A stretch of DNA of 40,023 nucleotides. Origin: Gammaproteobacteria bacterium. Its GTDB lineage: Bacteria > Pseudomonadota > Gammaproteobacteria > Pseudomonadales > Balneatricaceae. Every line of letters begins with the position of its first letter. Positions within the stretch are counted from its first letter, which is position 1. The notes beneath the pieces are model-generated. The model made no database searches and had not been told where the DNA came from. It worked only from the letters and a program-made list of their open reading frames with translations. Both the position numbers and the translations under genes were made by a program. Location of the stretch: contig JAQRMV010000014.1 in assembly GCA_028598985.1 (NCBI GenBank), positions 1 through 40,023 on the forward strand, written 5' to 3'. Shown one piece after another: positions 19,637 to 27,714 of the stretch.

Positions 19637-20434
19637 CTAGTGGGTCATAATATCAGTGTTCGCTAGCAAGCTGGAAATAATTTTAGGTAAGCGCACAACT
19701 TGGCTGTGAGCCTGGCCATCGTCCATTAGCGTGAGCAGCCTTAGTCCTGGGCCAAGCTCTTCTTGCACCTTAAATTGTTGCTGATAGCATGCGAACTGCA
19801 CCGCACTTGACGGTGTAGCGAGGAAGCGAGTGCCCAGCAAAATTTCATCTATTTCTTGGTGCACATGGCCACACACAACCATTTTTACCTGTGGGTTGGC
19901 GGCTATCAAAGCATTAAATTCACTGGCATTTGCCAGCATAATATTATCTTGCCACGCAGAATTTACCGGCACGGCATTGTGATGCATAAACAGACACACT
20001 GGCTTGCCGTGGTTTTGTTCTAATGTAGAGGCAAGGTCTTTCATTTGCTGATCAGACACACTGCCACCACCTGCGCCATCAGGCTTGGCCGTGGTATTAA
20101 TAGCCAGCACTTGCCAGTGTTTGTAATCGAACACCCGTAACTCTTGCACCGGTTGGTTGCACACTTGCTGCATCGCTTGGCAATCATCATGATTACCCGC
20201 CAGCCAAATACTAGGGCACAGCACACTAGTCAGCTTTTGTTGCAGCCTTTGATAGGCCTTAAGACTACCAAAATGACTAAGGTCTCCCGTAAGTAATAAC
20301 ACATCCACCTGAGCATGATCCTGTAACCAAGCCAAACACTGATCTAGGTGCGCATCTGCGTCTACTCCTTTGTAGGGTGTTGTAGGGTCGGCTTGTAGGT
20401 GGCAATCTGTAATTTGCGCCACGCGTAAAGTCAT
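19637..20434 (-). CDS. cpdA: 3',5'-cyclic-AMP phosphodiesterase CpdA
   Basis: Class III metallophosphodiesterase that hydrolyses cAMP. The two-metal motifs appear in order: ITDCHL (D-x-H), LLTGDLSHFG (GD), LAGNHDDCQ (GNHD), FMHHNAVPV and CGHVHQE (GHxH). Its 265 aa compares with 275 in E. coli. The start overlaps the nudF stop by 4 bp, so the two are probably translationally coupled. Other class III phosphodiesterases share the motifs, but the location between nudF and parE supports CpdA. Confidence 0.93.
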   Translation of the reverse strand: MTLRVAQITDCHLQADPTTPYKGVDADAHLDQCLAWLQDHAQVDVLLLTGDLSHFGSLKAYQRLQQKLTSVLCPSIWLAGNHDDCQAMQQVCNQPVQELRVFDYKHWQVLAINTTAKPDGAGGGSVSDQQMKDLASTLEQNHGKPVCLFMHHNAVPVNSAWQDNIMLANASEFNALIAANPQVKMVVCGHVHQEIDEILLGTRFLATPSSAVQFACYQQQFKVQEELGPGLRLLTLMDDGQAHSQVVRLPKIISSLLANTDIMTH

Positions 20435-21057
20435 TGGTTAGCCCACTGAGTCTGTAGCCTAGGATAATGCAGCTGCAGCCATTGAATGGCAATAATGGTA
20501 GCCGCATTGGTAAGGCGGCCTTGCTCCAACATCTGCCACAACACGTCACGCCCTAGCACTTGTACTTGAATGTCTTCACCTTCGGTGGGCAAACCATGAA
20601 CACCTTTTACTTGAGCTGCATCCACCGGTGCACAATAGATGGCTAAGCTTTCGTTGCTGCCTCCAGGGGTGACTAAGTATTTACATACTATTTCCAAGTC
20701 ATCTTCTAAAATTCGAGCCCCCGATTCTTCTCCACACTCACGGATAGCCACTTGTTCAGGAGTCTCATCCGTGTCGATCATACCCGCAACCATTTCTAGC
20801 TGCCAAGGGCCATCATCATGGGCCATAGCACCCACCCGAAACTGTTCAATTAATACCACTTGATCACGATTGGCGTCGTACATCAGCACGGCTACAGCCG
20901 GTAAATGCACCACTAATTCACGCTGCAGTTGATCGCTCCATCCGCCTTTAAATAAACGATGTTGCAGCTTCAACTTTTGGACTTGATAGAAACCTTGATA
21001 TACCGTTTCCTGGTGGGCAATACGTACATCTGCACGTTTATAGCTTGGTTTATACAT
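20431..21057 (-). CDS. nudF: ADP-ribose pyrophosphatase NudF
   Basis: Nudix hydrolase that splits ADP-ribose to AMP and ribose 5-phosphate. A complete Nudix box is present, starting GMIDTDETPEQ and ending RECGEESG, which fits the GX5EX7REUXEEXGU pattern. The upstream segment VVLIEQFRVGAM and downstream CKYLVTPGGSNE are typical of the ADP-ribose subfamily. At 208 aa it equals E. coli NudF (209). It is first in the nudF-cpdA-parE cluster and 25 bp after the hemY stop. Confidence 0.94.
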   Translation of the reverse strand: MYKPSYKRADVRIAHQETVYQGFYQVQKLKLQHRLFKGGWSDQLQRELVVHLPAVAVLMYDANRDQVVLIEQFRVGAMAHDDGPWQLEMVAGMIDTDETPEQVAIRECGEESGARILEDDLEIVCKYLVTPGGSNESLAIYCAPVDAAQVKGVHGLPTEGEDIQVQVLGRDVLWQMLEQGRLTNAATIIAIQWLQLHYPRLQTQWANQ

Positions 21058-21082
21058 GGATTGGGGTAATTCCTGTGGATTA

Positions 21083-22588
21083 TTATGAATCCTGATTTAT
21101 GGTGCCACTCATAGCATTGGCTAATTGCAGCGCGTTTTCAACACAATCGCCTAAGGCCACGCCGTCGCGCCAGTTGCTGCGCATATATAAGCCTGGGAAC
21201 TGAGCCAGCGCTTCATCAACTAAAGCTACTTTAGCCAAATGCCCCAAATGATATTGAGGAATAGCATTGGGCCATAGGCTTTCTTCGTGCCACAAAGGCT
21301 GCCCCTCAATGCCAAGGTAAGGCGACAGCTCTTGCAATACTAACTCAACTCTTTGTTGCGATGTTAACGCCATCGCTTCTTTACCGCGGCCACCGCCAAT
21401 AAACACGGTAATCAAATGCTGATCTTCAGGGCAACGTTGTGCAAAAATACTAGAAGGAAATAGCACACCCAAAGTTTGCTTCTGTTCTTTGGTGGGTAAT
21501 AGACAGCCAAAGCCGTCTAGGGGGTGTTTTATTTGGCTCTTTTTAAAAGCCATACTAATGCTTGCCACTGCAGGATATTCAATTTCACGCAAACAGGCCT
21601 GCGCCCTAGAAAGAAGGCTTTCGTCTTGGGGGACCAAATCATCAATCAAACGCGCCACCTGTGCTGCGGGGACAGCCAAAATCACCTGTGAAGCCTGCCA
21701 GATTTCATCGCCAGACCTGACTTGATAACCAAATTCAGCACTGTACGTAAGGCTGTCCACTTGAGTGTTTAGTTTTACCGCTGATCCCAACTGTTGCGCT
21801 AGCACTTGTGGCAATTGATGCAGCCCTTCGGCAAAGGTCATCATGGCGCCATCTAAGGTTTCTGTGCCGTTGCGAATATCACGTTTTTTCTGACGAGACT
21901 TGGCGATCATTTTAACCACACCACCTATAATCATAGAGCCGTAGTTGGCTTCTAGAGCATAGACTTTTGGCACCGCAGCGCGAACCGACAGTTTTTCTGG
22001 ATCACCCGCAAACACGCCAGAAATAAACGGATCAATAACCCAATCTAGCATTTGAGTGCCTAACCGGCGCCTCACGTATTCGGCAATCGTTTCTTCACCG
22101 GCACCCTTACCAATCATCGGCTCAATAGCTATCCGTAGCTTACCAGCAAGACTCATCACTTGGGTGCTGATCGCATCACGCAGCCCTGTAGGCAGAGGCA
22201 ACACACGGCCGTGTTTACCAATAAAGCGTTGATGAGCCGCTTCGTTAGCCAACACCAAATGGGGTTCAAGGCCTGTCTGTTTAATGAGCTGGGCCATCGC
22301 TGGGCGATTATTCATAAACGAATTGGGCCCACGCTCCCACTGACAGCCGTATTGATTCATGGTTTGCAAATTGCCACCCACTTGGTTGCCAGCTTCTAGC
22401 ACAGTGACCGAAAAACCTTGTTGCTGTAAGAACCAGGCGCTGGACAAACCAGAAATGCCTGCGCCAATCACTAAAATATGATCATCTTGCTCCAATTCAC
22501 TTGGCCGCTCGGGAAACGGGCCAGCGCTGTGGTGACTAGACATTCCTGATTCAGATGGCGATAAAAAGGACGGCGTGAATTGAGACAT
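21083..22588 (-). CDS. hemY: Protoporphyrinogen oxidase, HemY type
   Basis: FAD enzyme that oxidises protoporphyrinogen IX to protoporphyrin IX with O2, the penultimate step of heme synthesis. The dinucleotide motif VIGAGISGLSSAWFLQQQGF is at about residues 40-59, then LEAGNQVGGNLQT and the family run GPNSFMNNRP. DPFISGVFAGDPEKLSVRAA marks the central region, and the C-terminal FAD segment ends YMRSNWRDGVALGDCVENA. The N-terminus carries about 38 extra residues, and an internal ATG (residue 16) is a possible start. E. coli uses the unrelated HemG, so this is the alternative isofunctional family. It ends the waaA-thiP-thiQ-hemY series. The related coproporphyrinogen oxidase (CgoX) of Gram-positives is unlikely here. 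Confidence 0.85.
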   Translation of the reverse strand: MSQFTPSFLSPSESGMSSHHSAGPFPERPSELEQDDHILVIGAGISGLSSAWFLQQQGFSVTVLEAGNQVGGNLQTMNQYGCQWERGPNSFMNNRPAMAQLIKQTGLEPHLVLANEAAHQRFIGKHGRVLPLPTGLRDAISTQVMSLAGKLRIAIEPMIGKGAGEETIAEYVRRRLGTQMLDWVIDPFISGVFAGDPEKLSVRAAVPKVYALEANYGSMIIGGVVKMIAKSRQKKRDIRNGTETLDGAMMTFAEGLHQLPQVLAQQLGSAVKLNTQVDSLTYSAEFGYQVRSGDEIWQASQVILAVPAAQVARLIDDLVPQDESLLSRAQACLREIEYPAVASISMAFKKSQIKHPLDGFGCLLPTKEQKQTLGVLFPSSIFAQRCPEDQHLITVFIGGGRGKEAMALTSQQRVELVLQELSPYLGIEGQPLWHEESLWPNAIPQYHLGHLAKVALVDEALAQFPGLYMRSNWRDGVALGDCVENALQLANAMSGTINQDS

Positions 22589-22620
22589 AAGGTGTATTAC
22601 TTTGTAGAGATAGCATTAGA

Positions 22621-23328
22621 TTAGCAGCTTTGGCCCAAATAGGCTCTGATTTGGCTATCTTTTTGGCTTATAAAATCAACACTAGGCCCCTGCCAATGCA
22701 CCTTGCCATCGGAGATAAACACCACGGTTTCGGCTAACTCCAAGGCATCTCTCGGTTCGTGGGTCACCAACAATACGGACAAGTTATGCTGTTTACTGAT
22801 TGCCCTCACCAAAGCCGCCATTTCTTGACGCAAGGATGGATCTAAAGCGCTAAACGGTTCGTCAAGAAGCAACAATGGTTTGCGTCTAACCAACGCTCGA
22901 CCTAAAGCAACCCGTTGCCGCTGGCCACCAGAAAGCTGTTTAGGTAACCTTGAACCCATGCCTTTAAGGCCCACTTGATCAAGCGCTGCCTCTACTTGAA
23001 CGGCTTCTTGAGGGGTGAGCTTAAGGCTGGTACGTATGCCAAGGGCGAGGTTTTCAAATACCGTCATATGGGCAAATAAATTATGCTCTTGGAACAAGCT
23101 GGTGACTGGCCTGTGGGCAGGCTCCAACTGATCTACCCTTTGATCGCCAATGTAAATAGAGCCTGTTGTACTTGTGGGCTGAATAAAACCTGCCAATATA
23201 TTCAGCAGGGTAGACTTGCCAGAGCCACTAGCACCCATCACCGCAACGACCTGCCCCAGCGGAAGCTGCAACTCATAATTAAACTCTTGTTCGCCAAGAT
23301 GGCAGGTCACCTGGCTAAATTTAATCAT
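22621..23328 (-). CDS. thiQ: Thiamin ABC transporter ATP-binding protein ThiQ
   Basis: ATPase of the thiamin/thiamin-pyrophosphate importer. Walker A is GASGSGKST, the Q-loop is LFQEHNLFAHMT, the signature is LSGGQRQRVALGRAL and Walker B is LLLLDEPFSALD. The ORF track begins 6 codons early; the ATG at 23328 (MIKFSQV) has a GGGGG ribosome site and gives 235 aa (E. coli ThiQ 232). With it, the start overlaps the thiP stop by 8 bp. Sequence alone could fit several importers, but fusion to a clear ThiP decides it. Confidence 0.9.
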   Translation of the reverse strand: MIKFSQVTCHLGEQEFNYELQLPLGQVVAVMGASGSGKSTLLNILAGFIQPTSTTGSIYIGDQRVDQLEPAHRPVTSLFQEHNLFAHMTVFENLALGIRTSLKLTPQEAVQVEAALDQVGLKGMGSRLPKQLSGGQRQRVALGRALVRRKPLLLLDEPFSALDPSLRQEMAALVRAISKQHNLSVLLVTHEPRDALELAETVVFISDGKVHWQGPSVDFISQKDSQIRAYLGQSC

Positions 23329-24970
23329 TGGGACCCCCGATAACACGTTCTAAAATAGCAAAAATTAGCAAACATAAAGCTAGCAAAACCACCCCTGTCA
23401 CACCCGCCGCATCACTCTGATAACTGCCAAAGCGCTGATACATTAACAAGGGTAAAGTTTGAATATCAGGGCTGCCAAAGAGCGCTACTACGCCTAAGTC
23501 TCCAGCCGACATAGCGGCCACTAAAGCTAAAGCAAGGCCTATAGGTTTACGCAAAATAGGCCACTCTATCAATCGCAATCTAGGCCACTGTTTAATGTCT
23601 AAGCTACTACAAAGGCGATCATAGTCGGCGCCTATTTGCAGGTAGGCCACAGATAAGACACGTAATATATAAGGTAAGCCCATTAACGCGTTAACCAACA
23701 CAACAATATAGAGGTTAATTTCAAACACGTTAACGTAGGGACTTAAGCCTATAAATAATCCAGTGGCTAGCACCAACGGCGGCACCACCAATATTGCAGA
23801 TCCCATCCATTCCACAGCTATAGCTGCAGTCTTGTATCGCCGCCGCCAATGCCTTTGAGCTAACAATAAACCCCACGCCATCAATAAACTCAAAAAAGCA
23901 GAGCTCAACGCCACCCACAAACTGTTATATGCAGCGCGCCATAAGCGCATATCTAACAATACCTCAGACCAAGCGCTGTTTATTGCTGCCACAATAACCG
24001 CCAGTAAAGGTAACAAAACCAACAAAGTCGCCAATAGTAATACTATCGCATCGCTGACCTTACCCCATGCCGATTTTAAATCTGGACGCATATTGCCAGG
24101 GCCTGTCTCTAGGCTGGTAAACATATCGATAGGCCTACCTAATCGCAAACCAACCCATAATATACCGCCACAAAAGACGATTTGTAACAGGCTCAAATAG
24201 ACCCCTTTTGCCATATCAAAATCGAAGCGTATGGCCTGGAAAATAGCCACTTCAATAGTGGTGGCTTTAGGCCCACCCCCTAAGGTCATAACAATGGCGA
24301 AGCTAGTAAAGCACAAGGCAAAAATCAGGGCCGCCACTTGCGGCAATACGGTTTTTATATGGGGCCACTCAATATGCCACCATAATTCCTTAGATGTCAT
24401 CCCAAGCTGGCTTGACATGCGCCAGGTTTCAGCACTGATAGCGTCCAATCGTTGCAATATAATGCGCGCTGCCAAGGGTAAATTAAAAAACACATGGGCT
24501 AACAAAATTCCTGTTAAACCATACACATAACTATGTGGCTGGCCACCCACCCACTGCCACAACTGGTTAACGTAGCCATATTTTCCGTGTAATAAAATGA
24601 TACCAAACACTGCAATAATGCTAGGCACAACTAAAGCCACACTGAAACAGCGCAATAACAACCAGCGTCCAAAAAATTGTTGTCTACGGGTTAACGCCCG
24701 GGCCACTAATAAGGCTGTCGCTAAACTAGCTAGCGTAGACAAGCTGGCTTGCCACCAAGAAAACCACACCACGCGCCATGTATATGCATCGTTGAGGTAC
24801 AAAGTCCATTGGGCCTGATCTATGTAAGAATAAAAGGCCACCACAGCAATGATAAGGGGCATCAAAATCAATGCAAAGCTCATCGCACTGAACCAAAACC
24901 AGCGTGTCTTAATAGGATTGGATAATGCTGAAGAGGCTAAGCCGGGTATTTTAGGTATAGTGACGCTCAC
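23321..24970 (-). CDS. thiP: Thiamin ABC transporter permease ThiP
   Basis: Two-domain inner-membrane permease with about 12 helices. Each half has an EAA-type coupling loop (SSQLGMTSKELWWHIEWPHI and SSLDIKQWPRLRLIEWPIL in part). The segments LLAHVFFNLPLAARI, LCFTSFAIVMTLGGGPKATT and SAGDLGVVALFGSPDIQTLP match E. coli ThiP closely. Its 549 aa compares with 536. It starts with a GTG that overlaps the waaA stop by 4 bp (GTGA). The substrate-binding gene thiB, normally first in thiBPQ, is missing here. Confidence 0.93.
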   Translation of the reverse strand: MSVTIPKIPGLASSALSNPIKTRWFWFSAMSFALILMPLIIAVVAFYSYIDQAQWTLYLNDAYTWRVVWFSWWQASLSTLASLATALLVARALTRRQQFFGRWLLLRCFSVALVVPSIIAVFGIILLHGKYGYVNQLWQWVGGQPHSYVYGLTGILLAHVFFNLPLAARIILQRLDAISAETWRMSSQLGMTSKELWWHIEWPHIKTVLPQVAALIFALCFTSFAIVMTLGGGPKATTIEVAIFQAIRFDFDMAKGVYLSLLQIVFCGGILWVGLRLGRPIDMFTSLETGPGNMRPDLKSAWGKVSDAIVLLLATLLVLLPLLAVIVAAINSAWSEVLLDMRLWRAAYNSLWVALSSAFLSLLMAWGLLLAQRHWRRRYKTAAIAVEWMGSAILVVPPLVLATGLFIGLSPYVNVFEINLYIVVLVNALMGLPYILRVLSVAYLQIGADYDRLCSSLDIKQWPRLRLIEWPILRKPIGLALALVAAMSAGDLGVVALFGSPDIQTLPLLMYQRFGSYQSDAAGVTGVVLLALCLLIFAILERVIGGPND

Positions 24971-26262
24971 TTGAGCAAAGCCTGTTCTAAGGTAGATTCT
25001 ATCGCTGACAGATGGCGCTGGAGCGCACCCTTTTGTATCTCTATAAACGCTTTACCTGCTGCCCCCATAGAAGTTCTAAGGTCGCGGTCGCTTAGGAGTT
25101 TAGTCACATCTGCCAATAACCGCGATTTGGTCGTCACGAGCAACCCTTGCGCTTGCTCCAATTGATCACATACTTGGGAAAAATTAAAACAATTAGGCCC
25201 CATGATCACTGGCTTACCTAGGGCCGCCGCCTCTAAGGGATTATGCCCTCCCGTTTCGGCCAAACTGCCCCCTACAAAAACCAAATCGGCATTACCATAG
25301 AACTGCATTAACAACCCCATAGCATCCACTAACAATACCCGTCGAGGGTGTGTATTGTAGGCTTGCTGTTGATCACGACTAATCTTGCTTGGGCTGTCTA
25401 ACTGGCTATACCTAAGCCAAGGCAAACCTGATTCTTGGCATAAGTCTGCTACTTCATCAAATCTTTGTGGGTGTCTTGGGACTAACACTAAGGTCCCTTG
25501 AATGGCTTCTGGGAGATGATGCCAGGCTTGTAATAAACTCGCTTCTTCACCACTGCGTGTACTGCCGCACACCCAGTACAAACCTTCAGATACGGCCAAA
25601 TTAAGTGGCTTTTGTTCATCAGCAATCACTAAATCATATTTCAAACTGCCTAAAACTCTGATGGTGCTGGCATCCGCCCCTAGACCTAATAACCGCTGGG
25701 CAGAATCTTGGTCTTGCACCAAAAGCTGGGTTAATTTATTGAGCATGGGTGTGACTAACCAAGAGATGCGTGCGTACCCCTTGGCAGACCGTGCCGACAT
25801 ACGGCCATTAACTAGAAAGGAGGGGATTTTTTTGCTCGCAAAGGTGGCAATGAGATTGGGCCACAGTTCAGTTTCAACGAGTATTAATGCCCTGGGCTTT
25901 ACCCGCCGCACCATGAGCCAATTGGCTATACCTAGGTCGAAAGGTAAATAACCCCAACTCACTCGATCATTGTGAGCAAACAACTGTAAACATCTAGCCT
26001 GGCCGGTAACACTAGTGGTGGTCACCAATACTGGCAATTTTAACTCACTAACAATAGCCTCTACCAAAGGGGCAATAGCGTTAAGCTCGCCAACACTGGC
26101 CGCATGGACCAACACCGGTTGATGTTGTTTGCGGGGCAACCACCCATAGCGCTGCCAAAAGCCGCTACGAAATTCTGGGCGACGCCAAATAAACAGCAAA
26201 TGAAATATCACACCAAACGGCAAAGCTAAATAACATGTGCAGGTATAAACGAAGAGTGCCAC
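24967..26262 (-). CDS. waaA: 3-deoxy-D-manno-octulosonic acid transferase WaaA
   Basis: Inner-membrane glycosyltransferase (GT30) that attaches Kdo to lipid IVA. The N-terminal hydrophobic anchor (residues 1-24) is followed by HAASVGELNAIAPLVEAI, the family start with the catalytic Glu. The C-terminal donor-binding motif is GGSLAETGGHNPLEAAALGKPV, then MGPNCFNFSQV. Its 431 aa compares with 425 in E. coli. It is divergent from a GT4 glycosyltransferase 67 bp away and first in an overlapping waaA-thiP-thiQ-hemY series. Whether it adds one or two Kdo residues cannot be read from sequence. Confidence 0.96.
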   Translation of the reverse strand: MALFVYTCTCYLALPFGVIFHLLFIWRRPEFRSGFWQRYGWLPRKQHQPVLVHAASVGELNAIAPLVEAIVSELKLPVLVTTTSVTGQARCLQLFAHNDRVSWGYLPFDLGIANWLMVRRVKPRALILVETELWPNLIATFASKKIPSFLVNGRMSARSAKGYARISWLVTPMLNKLTQLLVQDQDSAQRLLGLGADASTIRVLGSLKYDLVIADEQKPLNLAVSEGLYWVCGSTRSGEEASLLQAWHHLPEAIQGTLVLVPRHPQRFDEVADLCQESGLPWLRYSQLDSPSKISRDQQQAYNTHPRRVLLVDAMGLLMQFYGNADLVFVGGSLAETGGHNPLEAAALGKPVIMGPNCFNFSQVCDQLEQAQGLLVTTKSRLLADVTKLLSDRDLRTSMGAAGKAFIEIQKGALQRHLSAIESTLEQALLK

Positions 26263-26283
26263 GGGTACAAAAATACCTTTTAT

Positions 26284-26311
26284 TTGTTAAACTAATATTA
26301 ACTCTTATATT
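26284..26311 (+). promoter_or_regulatory. Candidate promoter of the GT4 glycosyltransferase
   Basis: TTGTTA, a 16-bp spacer and TATATT lie in the 67-bp divergent gap. A start about 7 nt downstream leaves only about 12 nt before the ATG, and no Shine-Dalgarno is visible there, so the transcript would be nearly leaderless. Confidence 0.3.
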
Positions 26312-26329
26312 TACTGACGCCCCAATTCA

Positions 26330-27370
26330 ATGAAGATCGTCAACCTGATATCTGGTAAAGACTTAGGCGGCCCTAAGCAAACTTTTTTACATTACAGTGA
26401 TAATTTACGCGAATTAGGTCACCAAGTCACTTCTGTCATCCGACCAAAGGCTCAACTAGAGCCTTTATTACGGCAGCGAAAGCTAGACTATTTACTGTTA
26501 GATTACCCACGTACCCGCTTGCCCGGATTAAAAACCATTGCGATAAAGCGCCTTAAAAAACTCTTTTTGCAGCAAAATCCACGTCTGGTGATTGTCCATA
26601 AACCCATAGATGCAGTACTTGCCCGGGCTGCCCTACCCAACGACTGTCGGCTTATATTAATACTGCACAGCTATACTGCAGCAGGGATTAATGCAGCCGA
26701 CTTGCTAATTTGTGTATCCCCCGTATTGGCTGAATTTGCCCGCCAACAGGGTTACTCTGGACAGTTAGAAATCATCCCTAATTTAGTAGAGCTGGGCCTA
26801 ATCGAACCCACAAGTCGAGCGCCTCGGGCCATTCCCGTTATAGCCACCATGGGCATACTCAGGCGCACTAAAGGGCAAGATATCCTTCTGCAAGCAGCCC
26901 GTATTTTACGCCGCCGCAACATCGCATTTAAATTAGTGATTGCCGGCAAAGGTCGCTGGGACAAAAAAATTAATAAAATGATCCAACAGCTCAACTTAGC
27001 CGACATCACACAGCGTTTGGCATGGGTGGGCAATCAACAACGTGATGGGTTTATTGATGCCGCCGACATTTTTTGTGTACCGTCGCGGGGTGAAACATTT
27101 GGTATGGTGGTGATTGAAGCCATGGCCCGAAAGCGCCTTGTTGTTGCCACTCGATGCGGCGGCCCTCAAGGTATTATTGAACACGCTAAAAACGGCTTAT
27201 TATGTGACATCAATGCCCAAAGTTTAGCCGACACATTAGCCCAAGCCATTGCCTTAAAAGACCACGAGTATCAGTTAATGTGTGAGGCCGCCTATGTTAC
27301 CGCTAGGGACCAATACAGCCCAGAGCCAGTAAAGCGCCAGATTGAAGCAGTGTTACAGCAATACCAATAA
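26330..27370 (+). CDS. Glycosyltransferase family 4 protein, probably LPS core
   Basis: GT-B retaining glycosyltransferase. The N-terminal domain starts with KIVNLISGKDLGGPKQTFLHY, a GT4 acceptor-domain opening. The C-terminal donor domain has ATMGILRRTKGQDILLQAA, then LVIAGKG, and the E-X7-E motif in PSRGETFGMVVIEAMARK. Length (346 aa) is normal for GT4. Its partners (divergent waaA; dgkA, msbA and lpxL nearby) suggest a lipopolysaccharide core sugar transfer, but donor and acceptor cannot be deduced. It overlaps the 3' end of convergent dgkA by 18 bp. Confidence 0.85.
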   Translation: MKIVNLISGKDLGGPKQTFLHYSDNLRELGHQVTSVIRPKAQLEPLLRQRKLDYLLLDYPRTRLPGLKTIAIKRLKKLFLQQNPRLVIVHKPIDAVLARAALPNDCRLILILHSYTAAGINAADLLICVSPVLAEFARQQGYSGQLEIIPNLVELGLIEPTSRAPRAIPVIATMGILRRTKGQDILLQAARILRRRNIAFKLVIAGKGRWDKKINKMIQQLNLADITQRLAWVGNQQRDGFIDAADIFCVPSRGETFGMVVIEAMARKRLVVATRCGGPQGIIEHAKNGLLCDINAQSLADTLAQAIALKDHEYQLMCEAAYVTARDQYSPEPVKRQIEAVLQQYQ

Positions 27371-27712
27371 CCATACTAGGGCGCACTGTATTAACCCCAA
27401 TAAAACGGCCGCAGAGGCCACGTCTTTAGCCACACCAGACCAAGGGTGATGTGCTTCGCCATGGCGGTTAATGGCCGCCTCAATACCAGTATTAAGCAAT
27501 TCTGTGATCAATACGATAAACAGGCTCATCACTAATATTGCGCTCTCTAACTTAGACTCTGGCCACCATAAAGCAAACGGTAACATGATTAATAATAACA
27601 AACTTTCTTGCTGGAAAGCCGTTTCGTTACGCCAAGCAAAGGTCAGCCCTTTCCATGAATAGCCACAGGCCTTGATCAACCGCTTTACACTGAAATATTT
27701 ATGAGTCGTCAC
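27353..27712 (-). CDS. dgkA: Diacylglycerol kinase
   Basis: Small trimeric inner-membrane kinase that phosphorylates diacylglycerol released during membrane-derived oligosaccharide or phosphoethanolamine-type envelope modification. Three helices are visible. The catalytic core spans ITELLNTGIEAAINRHGE and GVAKDVASAAVLL, the counterparts of the E. coli motifs with the conserved Glu and Asn. The N-terminus SWKGLTFAWRNETAFQQE is the amphipathic surface helix. At 119 aa it equals E. coli (122). It starts 2 bp after the msbA stop. Confidence 0.94.
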   Translation of the reverse strand: MTTHKYFSVKRLIKACGYSWKGLTFAWRNETAFQQESLLLLIMLPFALWWPESKLESAILVMSLFIVLITELLNTGIEAAINRHGEAHHPWSGVAKDVASAAVLLGLIQCALVWLLVLL

Positions 27713-27714
27713 TT

